This document shows, one piece after another, positions 32,875-41,116 of a DNA stretch of 64,000 nucleotides. Both the position numbers and the translations under genes were made by a program. Source of the stretch: Mycolicibacterium parafortuitum (lineage in GTDB: Bacteria > Actinomycetota > Actinomycetes > Mycobacteriales > Mycobacteriaceae); the NCBI RefSeq assembly GCF_010725485.1, contig NZ_AP022598.1, positions 4,216,001 through 4,280,000 of the forward strand, in the 5' to 3' direction. The notes beneath the pieces were generated by a model. It ran no database searches. It was given only the letters and a program-made list of their open reading frames with translations, and had not been told where the DNA came from. The stretch's first letter is position 1, and every line of letters starts with the position of its first letter.

Positions 32875-33500
32875 TGCGCTCCGAGGTCGTCATCGTCGCC
32901 ACCGCGGGCCGCTCGCCGCGTATCGAGTGCAGCGGAGGGATCGCCGCCCGCGCCACCCGAGTCGACACCGTGCACCTGGTGTCATCGGTCGCGACGCCGC
33001 TGGGTGGCGACACGATCTCGATTCGGGTCGTCGTGGAACCGGGCGCGCGGCTGCGGGTGCGCAGCGTTGCCGCGACGCTGGCGCTGCCGGGTCGGGCCAC
33101 CGCGGAATCGCACGCCGACTGGGTGCTGGAGGTGGCCGGTGAACTCGATCTCGACCCGGAGCCGACGATCGTCGCGGCCGCGTCCCGGCATTTCGCGGCG
33201 ACCCGCGTTAGGCTCGGGGCCGACGGCGCACTGCGGCTGCGCGAGCGAGTCCAGATCGGCAGAACCGGTGAGACGCAGGGCTTCTGGTCGGGCTCACTGC
33301 ACGCCGATGTCGACGGCGCGCCGCTGCTGCGTCACCGCGTCGAGCTGGGGGAGGGTACACCGGGCGACGACGCGATCGCCGCGCCGCGCGCATGCGTCAG
33401 CGAACTGACCTATCCGCGAACCGATCCCGCGCCGCTCGGCACGCCGCTGATGCTGGCAGGCGGTGGCAGCCTGTCGACCTGGCAGGGCGACAGGCTCTGA
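32874..33500 (+). CDS. ureD: Urease accessory protein UreD
   Basis: 208 residues from ATG 32874, sharing one base with the ureG stop; GTG 32871 would overlap by four. It has the UreD/UreH features 'GGDTISIRVVVEPGARLRVRS' (in parts) and 'LGADGALRLRERVQIGR'. Scaffold of the nickel-insertion complex. Last gene of the cluster: an IS481-type element begins 15 bp after its stop. Confidence 0.92.
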   Translation: MRSEVVIVATAGRSPRIECSGGIAARATRVDTVHLVSSVATPLGGDTISIRVVVEPGARLRVRSVAATLALPGRATAESHADWVLEVAGELDLDPEPTIVAAASRHFAATRVRLGADGALRLRERVQIGRTGETQGFWSGSLHADVDGAPLLRHRVELGEGTPGDDAIAAPRACVSELTYPRTDPAPLGTPLMLAGGGSLSTWQGDRL

Positions 33501-33509
33501 CCGCGACAG

Positions 33510-33515
33510 CTAGCT
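33510..33515. repeat. Left target site duplication GCTAGC
   Basis: GCTAGC immediately before the element, repeated exactly at 34601-34606. It fits the NCTAGN, 6-bp duplication known for IS481. Confidence 0.88.
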
Positions 33516-34600
33516 GTATTGACCACGGACGTTAGGTACGGCGTGGCGTGGTGACATGAAGAAGACCTCCGAGTGAAGTGCGAGCTGTCTAGGAACGCCA
33601 TTCACTTCGGAGGTCTTCGTGTCCCACCGTAATGCCCCCTTGTCAGAAACCGGCCGTCTGCGCCTTGCCCGTTGTGTTGTCGAGGACGGCTGGACGCTGC
33701 GGCGGGCCGCTGAGCGCTTTCACGTCGCGGTCACCACTGCCCAACGGTGGGCCAACCGGTATCGCGAACTGGGACCGACCGGCATGGCCGATCGCAGCTC
33801 ACGGCCGCACCGCAGCCCGCACCGGACGCCGACCCGAACCGAGCGACGGATCATCAAAGTCCGGGTCACGCGCAGGTGGGGCCCAGCCCGCATCGGTTAC
33901 CTGCTGGGTATTCATCCCTCAACGGTGCACCGGGTGCTGGCCCGTTACGGTGTGGCCAGGCTGCGCTGGCTGGACCGCTCAACTGGCCAAGTCGTGCGTC
34001 GTATCGAAACGGCTTCAGTCGGCGAACTGGTCCACGTTGATGTCAAGAAAGTCGGCAAAGTGCCTGACGGCGGTGGCTGGCGGATGCAGGGACGCAGCAT
34101 CGGTAACCGCAACTCCCAGTCCAGCAGGCAACCGGGACAGCACCGCAATCGCCGGCTCGTGCGCGGCTATCACTTCCTGCACACCGCCATCGACGGCCAT
34201 TCTCGGCTTGCCTACAGTGAACTGCTCACCGACGAACGCAAAGAGACCGCAGCCGCGTTCTGGAACCGCGCCAATGCCTGGTTCGCCGAACGGGGCATCA
34301 TAGTTCGAAAAGTGTTGACCGACAACGGTTCCTGCTATCGCTCTCATGCCTTCCGTGACGCGCTCGGCAACATCGAGCACCGCCGAACGCGTCCCTACCG
34401 GCCACAAACCAATGGCAAGGTCGAACGCTTCCACCGCACTCTGGCCGACGAATGGGCCTATGCCCGGCTCTACACCAGCGACGCCGAACGCTGCGACGAG
34501 TACTCCCGATGGCTCCACCACTACAATTACCACCGCGGCCACACCGCACTCGGCGGCCAACCACCCGCCGCCCGCGTCCCTAACCTCTCAGGTCAATACA
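33516..34600 (+). mobile_element. IS481-family insertion sequence, 1085 bp
   Basis: Ends are TGTATTGACC and its complement GGTCAATACA (10 perfect bp), extending to about 21 of 26 matches (left 33516-33541, right 34575-34600). One transposase gene fills it. Intact reading frame, ends and flanking duplications suggest a recent insertion. It lies between convergent ureD and ndh and disrupts neither. Confidence 0.92.
33561..33618 (+). promoter_or_regulatory. Leader hairpin hiding the transposase ribosome binding site
   Basis: GAAGACCTCCGAGTGAA (33561-33577) pairs with TTCACTTCGGAGGTCTTC (33601-33618) with one bulged base. The right arm contains the Shine-Dalgarno GGAGG (33609-33613), five bases before the GTG start at 33619. 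Transcripts entering from outside would fold this stem and be poorly translated. Confidence 0.7.
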
Positions 34601-34605
34601 GCTAG
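33619..34605 (+). CDS. IS481-family transposase
   Basis: 328 residues from GTG 33619. N-terminal helix-turn-helix region ('WTLRRAAERFHVAVTTAQRWANRY', about 24-47), then an rve/DDE integrase core: Asp in HVDVKKVGKV, Asp in LTDNGSCYRS and Glu in NGKVERFHRTL, followed by YNYHRGHTALGG. All catalytic residues are present. The stop codon TAG (34603-34605) lies outside the element, in the target duplication. Confidence 0.94.
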   Translation: MSHRNAPLSETGRLRLARCVVEDGWTLRRAAERFHVAVTTAQRWANRYRELGPTGMADRSSRPHRSPHRTPTRTERRIIKVRVTRRWGPARIGYLLGIHPSTVHRVLARYGVARLRWLDRSTGQVVRRIETASVGELVHVDVKKVGKVPDGGGWRMQGRSIGNRNSQSSRQPGQHRNRRLVRGYHFLHTAIDGHSRLAYSELLTDERKETAAAFWNRANAWFAERGIIVRKVLTDNGSCYRSHAFRDALGNIEHRRTRPYRPQTNGKVERFHRTLADEWAYARLYTSDAERCDEYSRWLHHYNYHRGHTALGGQPPAARVPNLSGQYS

Positions 34606-34606
34606 C
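34601..34606. repeat. Right target site duplication GCTAGC
   Basis: Exact copy of 33510-33515. Its CTAG provides the TAG stop of the transposase on the plus strand and of ndh on the minus strand. Confidence 0.88.
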
Positions 34607-35975
34607 TCGCGGCTTTCTCCGATTCCTGGACCGAGGCCGCGATCTCCTCGAGCTCCTCGATACGTATTCGCGCGTAGGCCTGCTGTTCGGTGATGGTCAG
34701 CTGACCGCGCTTGGTCGACAGGAACGTGACCGTCCACGACAGCAGCGTGACGATCTTGGTCTTGAAGCCGACCAGATACACCAGGTGCAGCACCAGCCAC
34801 GACAGCCATGCGATGAACCCGCCGAACTCCAGCGGCCCGATCTTGGCGACGGCGCTGAACCGCGACACCGTGGCCATCGAGCCCTTGTCGAAGTACTTGA
34901 ACGGTTCCCGCTCCTCGGGGTCGGCGCCCTTGAGACCGGCAGCGATCGCCTTCGCGGCATAGCGGCCGCCCTGGATCGCACCTTGTGCCATCCCTGGCAC
35001 ACCTTCGACGGCCGCCATGTCACCGACCACGAAGACGTTGGGATGACCCGGGATCGACAGATCGGGAAGGACTTTCACGCGTCCGGCACGGTCGAGTTCG
35101 ACGCCGGACTGGTCGGCGAGGTCGCGGCCGAGCGGGCTGGCCGAAACGCCGGCCGACCACACCTTGCATGCGGCTTCGATACGCCGCATGGTGCCGTCGG
35201 GGTCCTTGACCGTGATGCCGTTGCGGTCGACGTCGGTGACCATGGCGTTGAGCTGGATCTCCACGCCCATCTTCTCCAGCCGGTCCTGCGCCTTCTTGCC
35301 GAGCTTCTCACCCATCGGCGGCAGCACCGCGGGCGCGGCGTCGAGCAGGATCACCCGTGCCTTCGTCGAATCGATATGGCGGAACGCACCTTTGAGGGTG
35401 TGGTCGGCCAATTCGGCGATCTGCCCGGCCATTTCGACACCGGTCGGCCCCGCGCCGACGACGACGAAGGTGAGCAGCTTCTCCCGGCGGGCCGGGTCGC
35501 TGGACCGCTCCGCCTGTTCGAAGGCGCCCAGGATCCGGCCGCGCAGCTCGAGGGCGTCGTCGATGGACTTCATGCCGGGAGCCCATTCGGCGAAGTGGTC
35601 GTTGCCGAAGTACGACTGGCCCGCGCCGGCGGCCACGATCAGGCTGTCGAACGGGGTGATGTAGGTGTGGCCCAGCAGCTCCGAGCGAACCGTCTTGGTC
35701 TCCAGGTCGATCCGCGTCACGTCGCCGAGGAGAACCTGCGCGTTCTTCTGCTTGCGCAGGATCACCCGGGTCGCCGGCGCGATCTCGCCCTCCGAGATGA
35801 TGCCGGTCGCGACCTGGTACAGCAACGGCTGAAACAGGTGGTGGGTGGTGCGCGCGATCATCTTGATGTCGACGTCGGCGTGCTTCAGCGCCTTGGCGGC
35901 GGTCAATCCACCGAAACCCGATCCGATGATGACCACCTTGTGGCGATCGCTTGGAGTGGCTCCCGGATGGCTCAT
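34602..35975 (-). CDS. ndh: Type II NADH:quinone dehydrogenase
   Basis: 457 residues. Single-subunit, non-proton-pumping NADH dehydrogenase passing electrons to menaquinone. FAD motif VVIIGSGFGGLTAAKAL near the N-terminus, the second Rossmann 'FVVVGAGPTGVEMAGQIAEL', and a C-terminal membrane-anchoring amphipathic/hydrophobic part ('GGFIAWLSWLVLHLVYLVGF'). Orthologue of Rv1854c by position and sequence. Its stop codon TAG is formed by the target duplication of the adjacent IS; the protein end (EKAAS) appears natural, so function should be kept. Confidence 0.96.
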   Translation of the reverse strand: MSHPGATPSDRHKVVIIGSGFGGLTAAKALKHADVDIKMIARTTHHLFQPLLYQVATGIISEGEIAPATRVILRKQKNAQVLLGDVTRIDLETKTVRSELLGHTYITPFDSLIVAAGAGQSYFGNDHFAEWAPGMKSIDDALELRGRILGAFEQAERSSDPARREKLLTFVVVGAGPTGVEMAGQIAELADHTLKGAFRHIDSTKARVILLDAAPAVLPPMGEKLGKKAQDRLEKMGVEIQLNAMVTDVDRNGITVKDPDGTMRRIEAACKVWSAGVSASPLGRDLADQSGVELDRAGRVKVLPDLSIPGHPNVFVVGDMAAVEGVPGMAQGAIQGGRYAAKAIAAGLKGADPEEREPFKYFDKGSMATVSRFSAVAKIGPLEFGGFIAWLSWLVLHLVYLVGFKTKIVTLLSWTVTFLSTKRGQLTITEQQAYARIRIEELEEIAASVQESEKAAS

Positions 35976-36121
35976 TGCAACTCCTTGTCGAGGTCCTGGG
36001 GAACAGACCTACTTCGGGGTGTTTCTTACCCACTCAGGACAACGAAAATCCTAGTCGCTGCGCTTCCTGTCGGTGCGGTGACGTCCCGCACCACCGCCGA
36101 AATCCCCATCCGTTTCCGACG

Positions 36122-37051
36122 TCACGCGGTGACCAGCGGTTTCAGCGCCTCTCCGAGTGCGGTGATCTGACCGGGCTGATAACCGAGGGCCTGGGTCGGC
36201 ACAAACACGATGACGCCACCGACGCCGGCGTCGAGCACCTTGGCCTTGATCTGCTCGGCGACCTGCTCGGGGCTGCCCGCGACCATTCGCTGCCGGAAAT
36301 CCTCGGGGATCGCATCCGCGGTCACCCCGTCGCCGACGAGGGCACCTACCAGCATGCTGGTCTCCAGGGTCGACGGATCACGGTCGACCTTCTCGCAGGC
36401 CTGCCTGACCACGTCCATCTTGCGGGGCAGCTCGTCGAAGCCGGCGATGACATTGAGGTGGTCGAAGTGCCGCGCGGCCAGCGGGATGGTCTTCTTCTCG
36501 CCGCTGCCGCCGATCATCAACGGAATATGTTCGCGGAAGCGGGGATTGGCCATCGCTTCCTGCACGCGGTAGTAGCGCCCGGTGAACGTCGGCTTCTCGC
36601 CCTCGATCATCGGGATGATGATCTGCAGTGCCTCGTCGAGCTTGTTGAAGCGGTCGGTGAAGGTGCCGAACTCGTAACCGAGTTGGTCGTGCTCGAGTTC
36701 GAACCAGCCGGTGCCGATGCCCAGGATCGCGCGGCCGGCGCTGATGACGTCGAGCGTGGTGATGTTCTTGGCCAGCAGAGTGGGATTCCGGTAGGTGTTC
36801 CCGGTGACCAGGGTGCCCAGTTGCACGTTGTCGGTGGCGGTGGCCAATGCGCCGAGCGCGGTGTAGGCCTCCAGCATCGGCTCGTCGGGCGTGCCGATGC
36901 CGGGCAGTTGGTAGAAGTGGTCCATCAGGAACACCGCGTCGAAGCCCGAGGTGTCGGCTTCTTGGGCCTGTTTGACGACGGTGGGGAAGAGGTCGGCGAC
37001 CCCGGTGCCGTAGGAGAAGTTGTTGATCTGGAGTCCGAGTCGAATGCTCAC
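36122..37051 (-). CDS. LLM-class (F420-dependent-type) oxidoreductase
   Basis: 309 residues, luciferase-like TIM-barrel. Typical elements: 'LGLQINNFSYGTGVADLFP' at the start, 'DAVFLMDHFYQLPGIG', 'RAILGIGTGWFELEHDQLGYEFG' and 'IPLMIGGSGEKKTIPLAA' (in parts). Mycobacterial members generally use coenzyme F420. Corresponds by order to Rv1855c, between ndh and the SDR. Substrate unknown. Confidence 0.88.
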   Translation of the reverse strand: MSIRLGLQINNFSYGTGVADLFPTVVKQAQEADTSGFDAVFLMDHFYQLPGIGTPDEPMLEAYTALGALATATDNVQLGTLVTGNTYRNPTLLAKNITTLDVISAGRAILGIGTGWFELEHDQLGYEFGTFTDRFNKLDEALQIIIPMIEGEKPTFTGRYYRVQEAMANPRFREHIPLMIGGSGEKKTIPLAARHFDHLNVIAGFDELPRKMDVVRQACEKVDRDPSTLETSMLVGALVGDGVTADAIPEDFRQRMVAGSPEQVAEQIKAKVLDAGVGGVIVFVPTQALGYQPGQITALGEALKPLVTA

Positions 37052-37126
37052 ATCTTCGACCCTAGGCAGGCCGGGCCCGACGCCGTCGGGCGTTTCACTC
37101 GGCGCGAAGCGCGGAATAAATCCCCG

Positions 37127-37798
37127 CTAGCCGAAGTTCGCCAACGCTCCGTGGCTGACGTGCAACGTCTGGCCGGTGATGTGCCGGGCCGCCGGGGTGG
37201 TCAGGAACAGCGACAGCCGCGAGATCTCGGCGCTGACCGGCGACGGAGTGCTGGACAGCCCCTCGTAGCCGCGCTCGAAGCCACGGCCCACCGCGACCGC
37301 GTTGATGGTGATCCCACGGATGCCGAAGTGGTTGGCCTGACCGGCGGTCCAGTCCGACACAGCTGCCTTGACCGCCGATGCGGCCCCGCCCTCGGTCGGC
37401 GGTTCGGGGATCACCGTGATGATGGAGCCGCCCGAGCGCATGTGGTCGCCGAGTACCTGGACCGTCAGCACCGGCGACACCAGGCCGGCGTCGAACAGCG
37501 CACGCCACTCGGCGGCATGGTCGTCGAGCGTGTAGGTGCGGGGGTCGCCGCCGGTCCATGCCGGCGCCGGCACGTTGACGATGGTGTCGAGGTGGGCGGG
37601 CACCTGGCCGTGCAGTGCCGCGACCGAAGCCGCATCGGCGCTGTCGAACACGAACACATCGGTGTCGAGTTCCTTGGCGAGGATCTCGAGCTCGTCACGC
37701 CTGCGGCCGCTGACGTACACCTTGTGCCCGGCGTCGTGGAAGCTCTGTGCGATCGTGCGTCCCAGATCGGTGTCGCATCCTGTGACAAGCACGTCCAT
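37127..37798 (-). CDS. Divergent short-chain dehydrogenase-like protein (Rv1856c-like)
   Basis: 223 residues with the SDR fold: nucleotide-binding VTGCDTDLGRTIA (TGxxxxxG) and 'GRRRDELE'. The usual YxxxK is replaced around 'GGAASAVKAAV': Lys is kept but the Tyr position is Ala or Ser. 'NVPAP' replaces NNAG. Dehydrogenase activity is therefore doubtful. It follows the position of Rv1856c; where M. tuberculosis has modABC next, this genome goes directly to apa. Confidence 0.8.
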   Translation of the reverse strand: MDVLVTGCDTDLGRTIAQSFHDAGHKVYVSGRRRDELEILAKELDTDVFVFDSADAASVAALHGQVPAHLDTIVNVPAPAWTGGDPRTYTLDDHAAEWRALFDAGLVSPVLTVQVLGDHMRSGGSIITVIPEPPTEGGAASAVKAAVSDWTAGQANHFGIRGITINAVAVGRGFERGYEGLSSTPSPVSAEISRLSLFLTTPAARHITGQTLHVSHGALANFG

Positions 37799-38112
37799 TC
37801 CGAGCCCTCCTGTTGCGTTCGACGCTGAACCAGCGAGTGCCGATGATGTTACTGGACAGTAGCTAGATCAGAAACCCGGCTCGCCGCGACCGCGTAACGG
37901 TGGTGCGGCGGAGGCCGAATAACGGGCAGGACGTCACAATCGGATCACCGCGACCAACTCACCCCCGCGCGGCGCGCGGGCGGTGAGCCATGTCAGCAAA
38001 TCGAATAACCATCAATGATCATTGGTTATTCACCTCATGGCAATGTAACGATTCGGCACAATTTGACCACCCCGCACTTGCGTCACGGCTGCAACACGGT
38101 AGTTTCTTCCCC
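37799..38112. other. 314-bp divergent intergenic region before apa
   Basis: No gene is supported. It separates the minus-strand SDR from plus-strand apa, so it carries both promoters. The last about 130 bp are AT-rich and contain a palindrome (38003-38031). No remnant of modA, modB or modC was recognised. Confidence 0.6.
38003..38031. promoter_or_regulatory. 29-bp palindrome upstream of apa
   Basis: Perfect 9-bp arms GAATAACCA (38003-38011) and TGGTTATTC (38023-38031) flank an AT-rich centre, 82 bp before the apa start. AT-rich and not followed by a T-run, it looks like an operator or an element at the promoter rather than a terminator. Confidence 0.5.
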
Positions 38113-39165
38113 ATGGATCAGCCGGATGTGTCTTCTCGCCGCCGCAACGGCGCGCCGACGTCGTTTCGACGTTCAGTTCTGACGGGAGCCACGACCGCCG
38201 CACTGGCGGCGGCGTTGACGCTGCCCGCAGTCGCGCACGCTCAGCCAGCACCGACGCCGACCCCGGCGCCCGCCCCGCCGGCGGTCGAGACACCGCAGGC
38301 TCCGCCGCCCGTCGATCCGAATGCCCCCGCGCCGGCTCCGGCGCCGACTGACCCGAACGCACCGGCGCCCGCGCCCGCGGACCCGAACGCGCCGGCGCCC
38401 GCCCCCGCAGACCCCAACGCGCCGGCGCCCGCGGACCCGAACGCGGACCCCAACGCTCCTGCCGCGCCTGCGCCGGAGCCCGGTCGCGTCGACAATGCCG
38501 CCGGCGGGTTCAGCTATGTGGTCCCCGCCGGGTGGAAGGTCTCGGACGCCACGCAGTTGTCTTACGGCCAGGCGCTGCTGTCGAAGCTTCCGCCGGAGGG
38601 ATCGCCGCCGGACGCGCAGCCGCCGAACGACACGAGCGTGCTGCTCGGCCGGCTCGACCTGAAACTCTTCGCCGGTGCGGAGAGCGACAACACCAAGGCC
38701 GCGCAGCGGCTCGCCTCCGACATGGGCGAGTTCTTCATGCCGTTCCCCGGCACGCGGATCAACCAGCAGGTCGTTCCGCTGGAGAACAACGGTGTCGCGT
38801 CGTACTACGAGGTGAAGTTCACCGACACGAACAAGCCCAACGGCCAGATCTGGGCCGGTGTGGTCGGCACGCCGGTGGCTCCCGGAACGCCGCGGGGCCA
38901 GCGCACCCCGGAGCGGTGGTTCGTGGTGTGGCTCGGTACGGCTACCAACCCGGTGCCGCAGGCCGAGGCCGTGACGCTGGCCAACTCCATCCGGCCGTGG
39001 GCCCCGCCGCCTCCGCCGGCCCCGGCGGATCCGAATGCGCCGCTGCCGCCGGCCGACCCGAACGCTCCGCCGGCGGACCCGAATGCTCCGGCGCCGCGGC
39101 CCGCCGTGGGTGTCCCGGTCCCGGTCGACCCGAACACCGCTCCGGGGATGTTGCCTCCCGCGTGA
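38113..39165 (+). CDS. apa: Alanine- and proline-rich secreted antigen Apa (fibronectin-attachment protein)
   Basis: 350 residues from ATG 38113; M. tuberculosis Apa (Rv1860, MPT32, 325 aa) is similar. Signal peptide about 1-45, cut after AHA. A Pro/Ala/Asp-Pro-Asn-rich N-terminal region follows, then a globular domain (about 125-300) matching Apa: '[28 protein letters not shown]', '[18 protein letters not shown]' and '[12 protein letters not shown]' (each in parts). The C-terminus is again Pro/Asn-rich. In pathogens the protein is O-mannosylated and binds fibronectin. Confidence 0.95.
   Translation: MDQPDVSSRRRNGAPTSFRRSVLTGATTAALAAALTLPAVAHAQPAPTPTPAPAPPAVETPQAPPPVDPNAPAPAPAPTDPNAPAPAPADPNAPAPAPADPNAPAPADPNADPNAPAAPAPEPGRVDNAAGGFSYVVPAGWKVSDATQLSYGQALLSKLPPEGSPPDAQPPNDTSVLLGRLDLKLFAGAESDNTKAAQRLASDMGEFFMPFPGTRINQQVVPLENNGVASYYEVKFTDTNKPNGQIWAGVVGTPVAPGTPRGQRTPERWFVVWLGTATNPVPQAEAVTLANSIRPWAPPPPPAPADPNAPLPPADPNAPPADPNAPAPRPAVGVPVPVDPNTAPGMLPPA
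38351..38434 (+). repeat. 30-bp in-frame tandem repeat in apa
   Basis: Units begin at 38351, 38381 and 38411 (the last shortened), each encoding about [10 protein letters not shown]. Partial DPN units follow. Likely to vary in copy number by slippage. Confidence 0.8.
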
Positions 39166-39284
39166 TCGTGTCCGATTCGGCGACCGTTGGTAGGACCGAA
39201 TCGTTATCGACAAGCGGTATACCTGCACCATGGGCCCGGATGCGACCGCACCTGGGCTGGGCTGGCGACAGGTAGGAGACCGAG

Positions 39285-39599
39285 ATGGACGCGCAGATAG
39301 ACGTGGTTGCGGCGAGTGAGATCCTGGCCCGGTCGACGACGCTGACCAGCGTCGGCTGGATCGGCTACATCATCATCGGCGCGATCGCGGGCTGGATCGC
39401 CGGCAAGATCGTCAAGGGGTCGGGCTCCGGGATCCTGATGAACATCGTCATCGGCATCGTCGGTGCGCTGATCGGTGGTTTCCTGCTGAGCTTCTTCGTC
39501 GACACCGCGGGCGGCGGCTGGTGGTTCACGCTGTTCACCGCGATTCTCGGCTCGGTGATCCTGCTCTGGATCGTCGGTAAGGTGCAGGCGAGATCCTGA
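39285..39599 (+). CDS. GlsB/YeaQ/YmgE-family small membrane protein (Rv1861-like)
   Basis: 104 residues, transglycosylase-associated protein family. Three hydrophobic segments: about 24-40 ([17 protein letters not shown]), 45-70, and 78-98. The glycine-rich '[20 protein letters not shown]' is the family core. ATG 39285 follows GTAGGAGACC. Stress-related by family, function unclear. Position between apa and adhA equals Rv1861. Confidence 0.9.
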   Translation: MDAQIDVVAASEILARSTTLTSVGWIGYIIIGAIAGWIAGKIVKGSGSGILMNIVIGIVGALIGGFLLSFFVDTAGGGWWFTLFTAILGSVILLWIVGKVQARS

Positions 39600-39607
39600 G
39601 CCCCGCG

Positions 39608-40606
39608 ATGCGGGCGTGGCAGGTCCGCAGGCCCGGGCCGGTCGCGACGGCGCCGCTGGTGCAGGTCACGGCGCCGGTGCCGGAACCCGGGCCGGGGGAA
39701 TTGCTGGTCGCGGTGCAGGCGTGCGGTGTGTGCCGCACCGATCTGCACGTCGCCGAGGGTGATCTGCCGGTGCACCGGCGCGATGTGGTCCCCGGGCACG
39801 AAGTCGTCGGGGAGGTCGTGCGCGTCGGCGACGGGGTGGACGCCTTCACCGCCGGTGACCGGGTCGGTATCGCGTGGCTGCGGCACACCTGCGGCGTTTG
39901 CCGGTACTGCGCGCGCGGCCAGGAGAACCTCTGCCCGGAGTCCCGCTACACCGGATGGGACTCCGACGGCGGCTACGCCGAATTCGCGACGGTTCCCGCA
40001 GCGTTCGCGCTGCCGCTGCCGAGCGGGTACACCGACGCCGAACTCGCGCCTCTGTTGTGCGCCGGAATCATCGGATACCGGGCCCTGATGCGTGCCGACG
40101 TGCCGCCCGGCGGCCGGCTCGGGATCTACGGTTTCGGTGGTAGCGCCCACCTGACCGCACAGGTGGCGCTGGCCTCAGGTGCCGAGGTGCACGTGATGAC
40201 GCGCGGCGAACGGGCTCGCGAGCTCGCGCTGTCGTTGGGTGCCGCCTCGGCGCAGGGCGCCGCCGACCCGCCGCCGGTACCGCTGGATTCGGCCATCCTG
40301 TTCGCGCCCGTCGGCGACCTGGTCCTGCCTGCCCTGGAGGCGCTGGACCGCGGCGGCACCCTCGCGGTGGCCGGAATCCATCTCAGCGACATCCCGGTGC
40401 TGAACTATCAACGCCATCTGTTCCAGGAACGGCAGCTTCGTTCGGTCACGTCGAACACGCGCGCCGACGCACATGCTTTCCTGCGCTTCGCGGGCGAGAG
40501 CCGCCTGCAGGTCACCACGGCGCCCTATCCACTCGACCGCGCCGACGACGCGTTGCGCGACCTCAGCGCCGGACGCATCTCCGGTGCCGGGGTGCTGATC
40601 GTCTGA
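39608..40606 (+). CDS. adhA: Zinc-containing alcohol dehydrogenase
   Basis: 332 residues, medium-chain dehydrogenase family. Catalytic zinc ligands in '[14 protein letters not shown]' and 'PGHEVVGEV'; structural zinc cysteines in '[17 protein letters not shown]'. Cofactor motif [11 protein letters not shown]. Corresponds to Rv1862 (adhA). It starts 8 bp after the GlsB-like gene, so the two are co-transcribed. Short by comparison with typical 350-residue ADHs but complete. Confidence 0.92.
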   Translation: MRAWQVRRPGPVATAPLVQVTAPVPEPGPGELLVAVQACGVCRTDLHVAEGDLPVHRRDVVPGHEVVGEVVRVGDGVDAFTAGDRVGIAWLRHTCGVCRYCARGQENLCPESRYTGWDSDGGYAEFATVPAAFALPLPSGYTDAELAPLLCAGIIGYRALMRADVPPGGRLGIYGFGGSAHLTAQVALASGAEVHVMTRGERARELALSLGAASAQGAADPPPVPLDSAILFAPVGDLVLPALEALDRGGTLAVAGIHLSDIPVLNYQRHLFQERQLRSVTSNTRADAHAFLRFAGESRLQVTTAPYPLDRADDALRDLSAGRISGAGVLIV

Positions 40607-40624
40607 GCCACAGCATCGACTGAG

Positions 40625-41023
40625 TCACAGCGCCGCCAGCGCCGCGCCCAACCGGCCCGCCAGATCGCCGCGACCGCCCCGGTAGAGCGGCCCGGAGCCG
40701 TCGGCCAGGACGAGGCGCAGTCGCGCGACGCCTCGATCGCCGACCGGATGCGGGGCCAGCAGCCGGCCGACGATCCGCTCGATCAAGCCTTCGGCCGCGA
40801 CGACGTTCGCGACGTGGACCGGGATCCGCGATGCCGAGGTGCCTTCGCGTGCATCGTGTACACAGCGGCGCAGGGCGCGGGCGATCGCGGTCCGCTCGGC
40901 CGCAGAGGTGAGCCGGGCTCGGTGGGCTGACAGTGGGCTCCCCGGCGCGGGTGCGACGCCCACCGAGAGTTGCCGGTCGTAGACCCCGGGGCGCAGCCGG
41001 GCGTCGAGACGGGCGAACAGCAT
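40625..41023 (-). CDS. Hypothetical protein, Arg/Ala/Leu-rich
   Basis: 132 residues from ATG 41023, chosen because GGAG lies six bases upstream; ATGs at 41029 and 41035 are alternatives. No family recognised. 'PLSAHRARLTSAAERTAIARALRR' suggests a helical segment. It converges with adhA (gap 18 bp) and diverges from the CGNR regulator gene, with a palindrome between the starts. Soluble by appearance. Confidence 0.6.
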   Translation of the reverse strand: MLFARLDARLRPGVYDRQLSVGVAPAPGSPLSAHRARLTSAAERTAIARALRRCVHDAREGTSASRIPVHVANVVAAEGLIERIVGRLLAPHPVGDRGVARLRLVLADGSGPLYRGGRGDLAGRLGAALAAL

Positions 41024-41069
41024 CCTCATCTCCATTCAATGACTGCCGAACACGCTATAGCGGTCACGC

Positions 41070-41098
41070 ATGACCAGTCAATGCCGTTTGATGGTCAT
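41070..41098. promoter_or_regulatory. Palindrome between divergent genes
   Basis: ATGACCA (41070-41076) and TGGTCAT (41092-41098), 15 bp apart, lie in the 93-bp gap between the hypothetical gene and the CGNR gene. Candidate operator for the CGNR protein. Confidence 0.4.
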
Positions 41099-41116
41099 CA
41101 GTGCTAGCCTGGGCGT

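Noticed and set aside
33516..34600. Treating the IS as having inactivated ndh
   Set aside because: The target duplication restores the ndh TAG and the encoded C-terminus is complete.
38338..38446. CRISPR-like short repeat
   Set aside because: The 30-bp units are directly adjacent, in frame, and encode the Pro-rich part of Apa.
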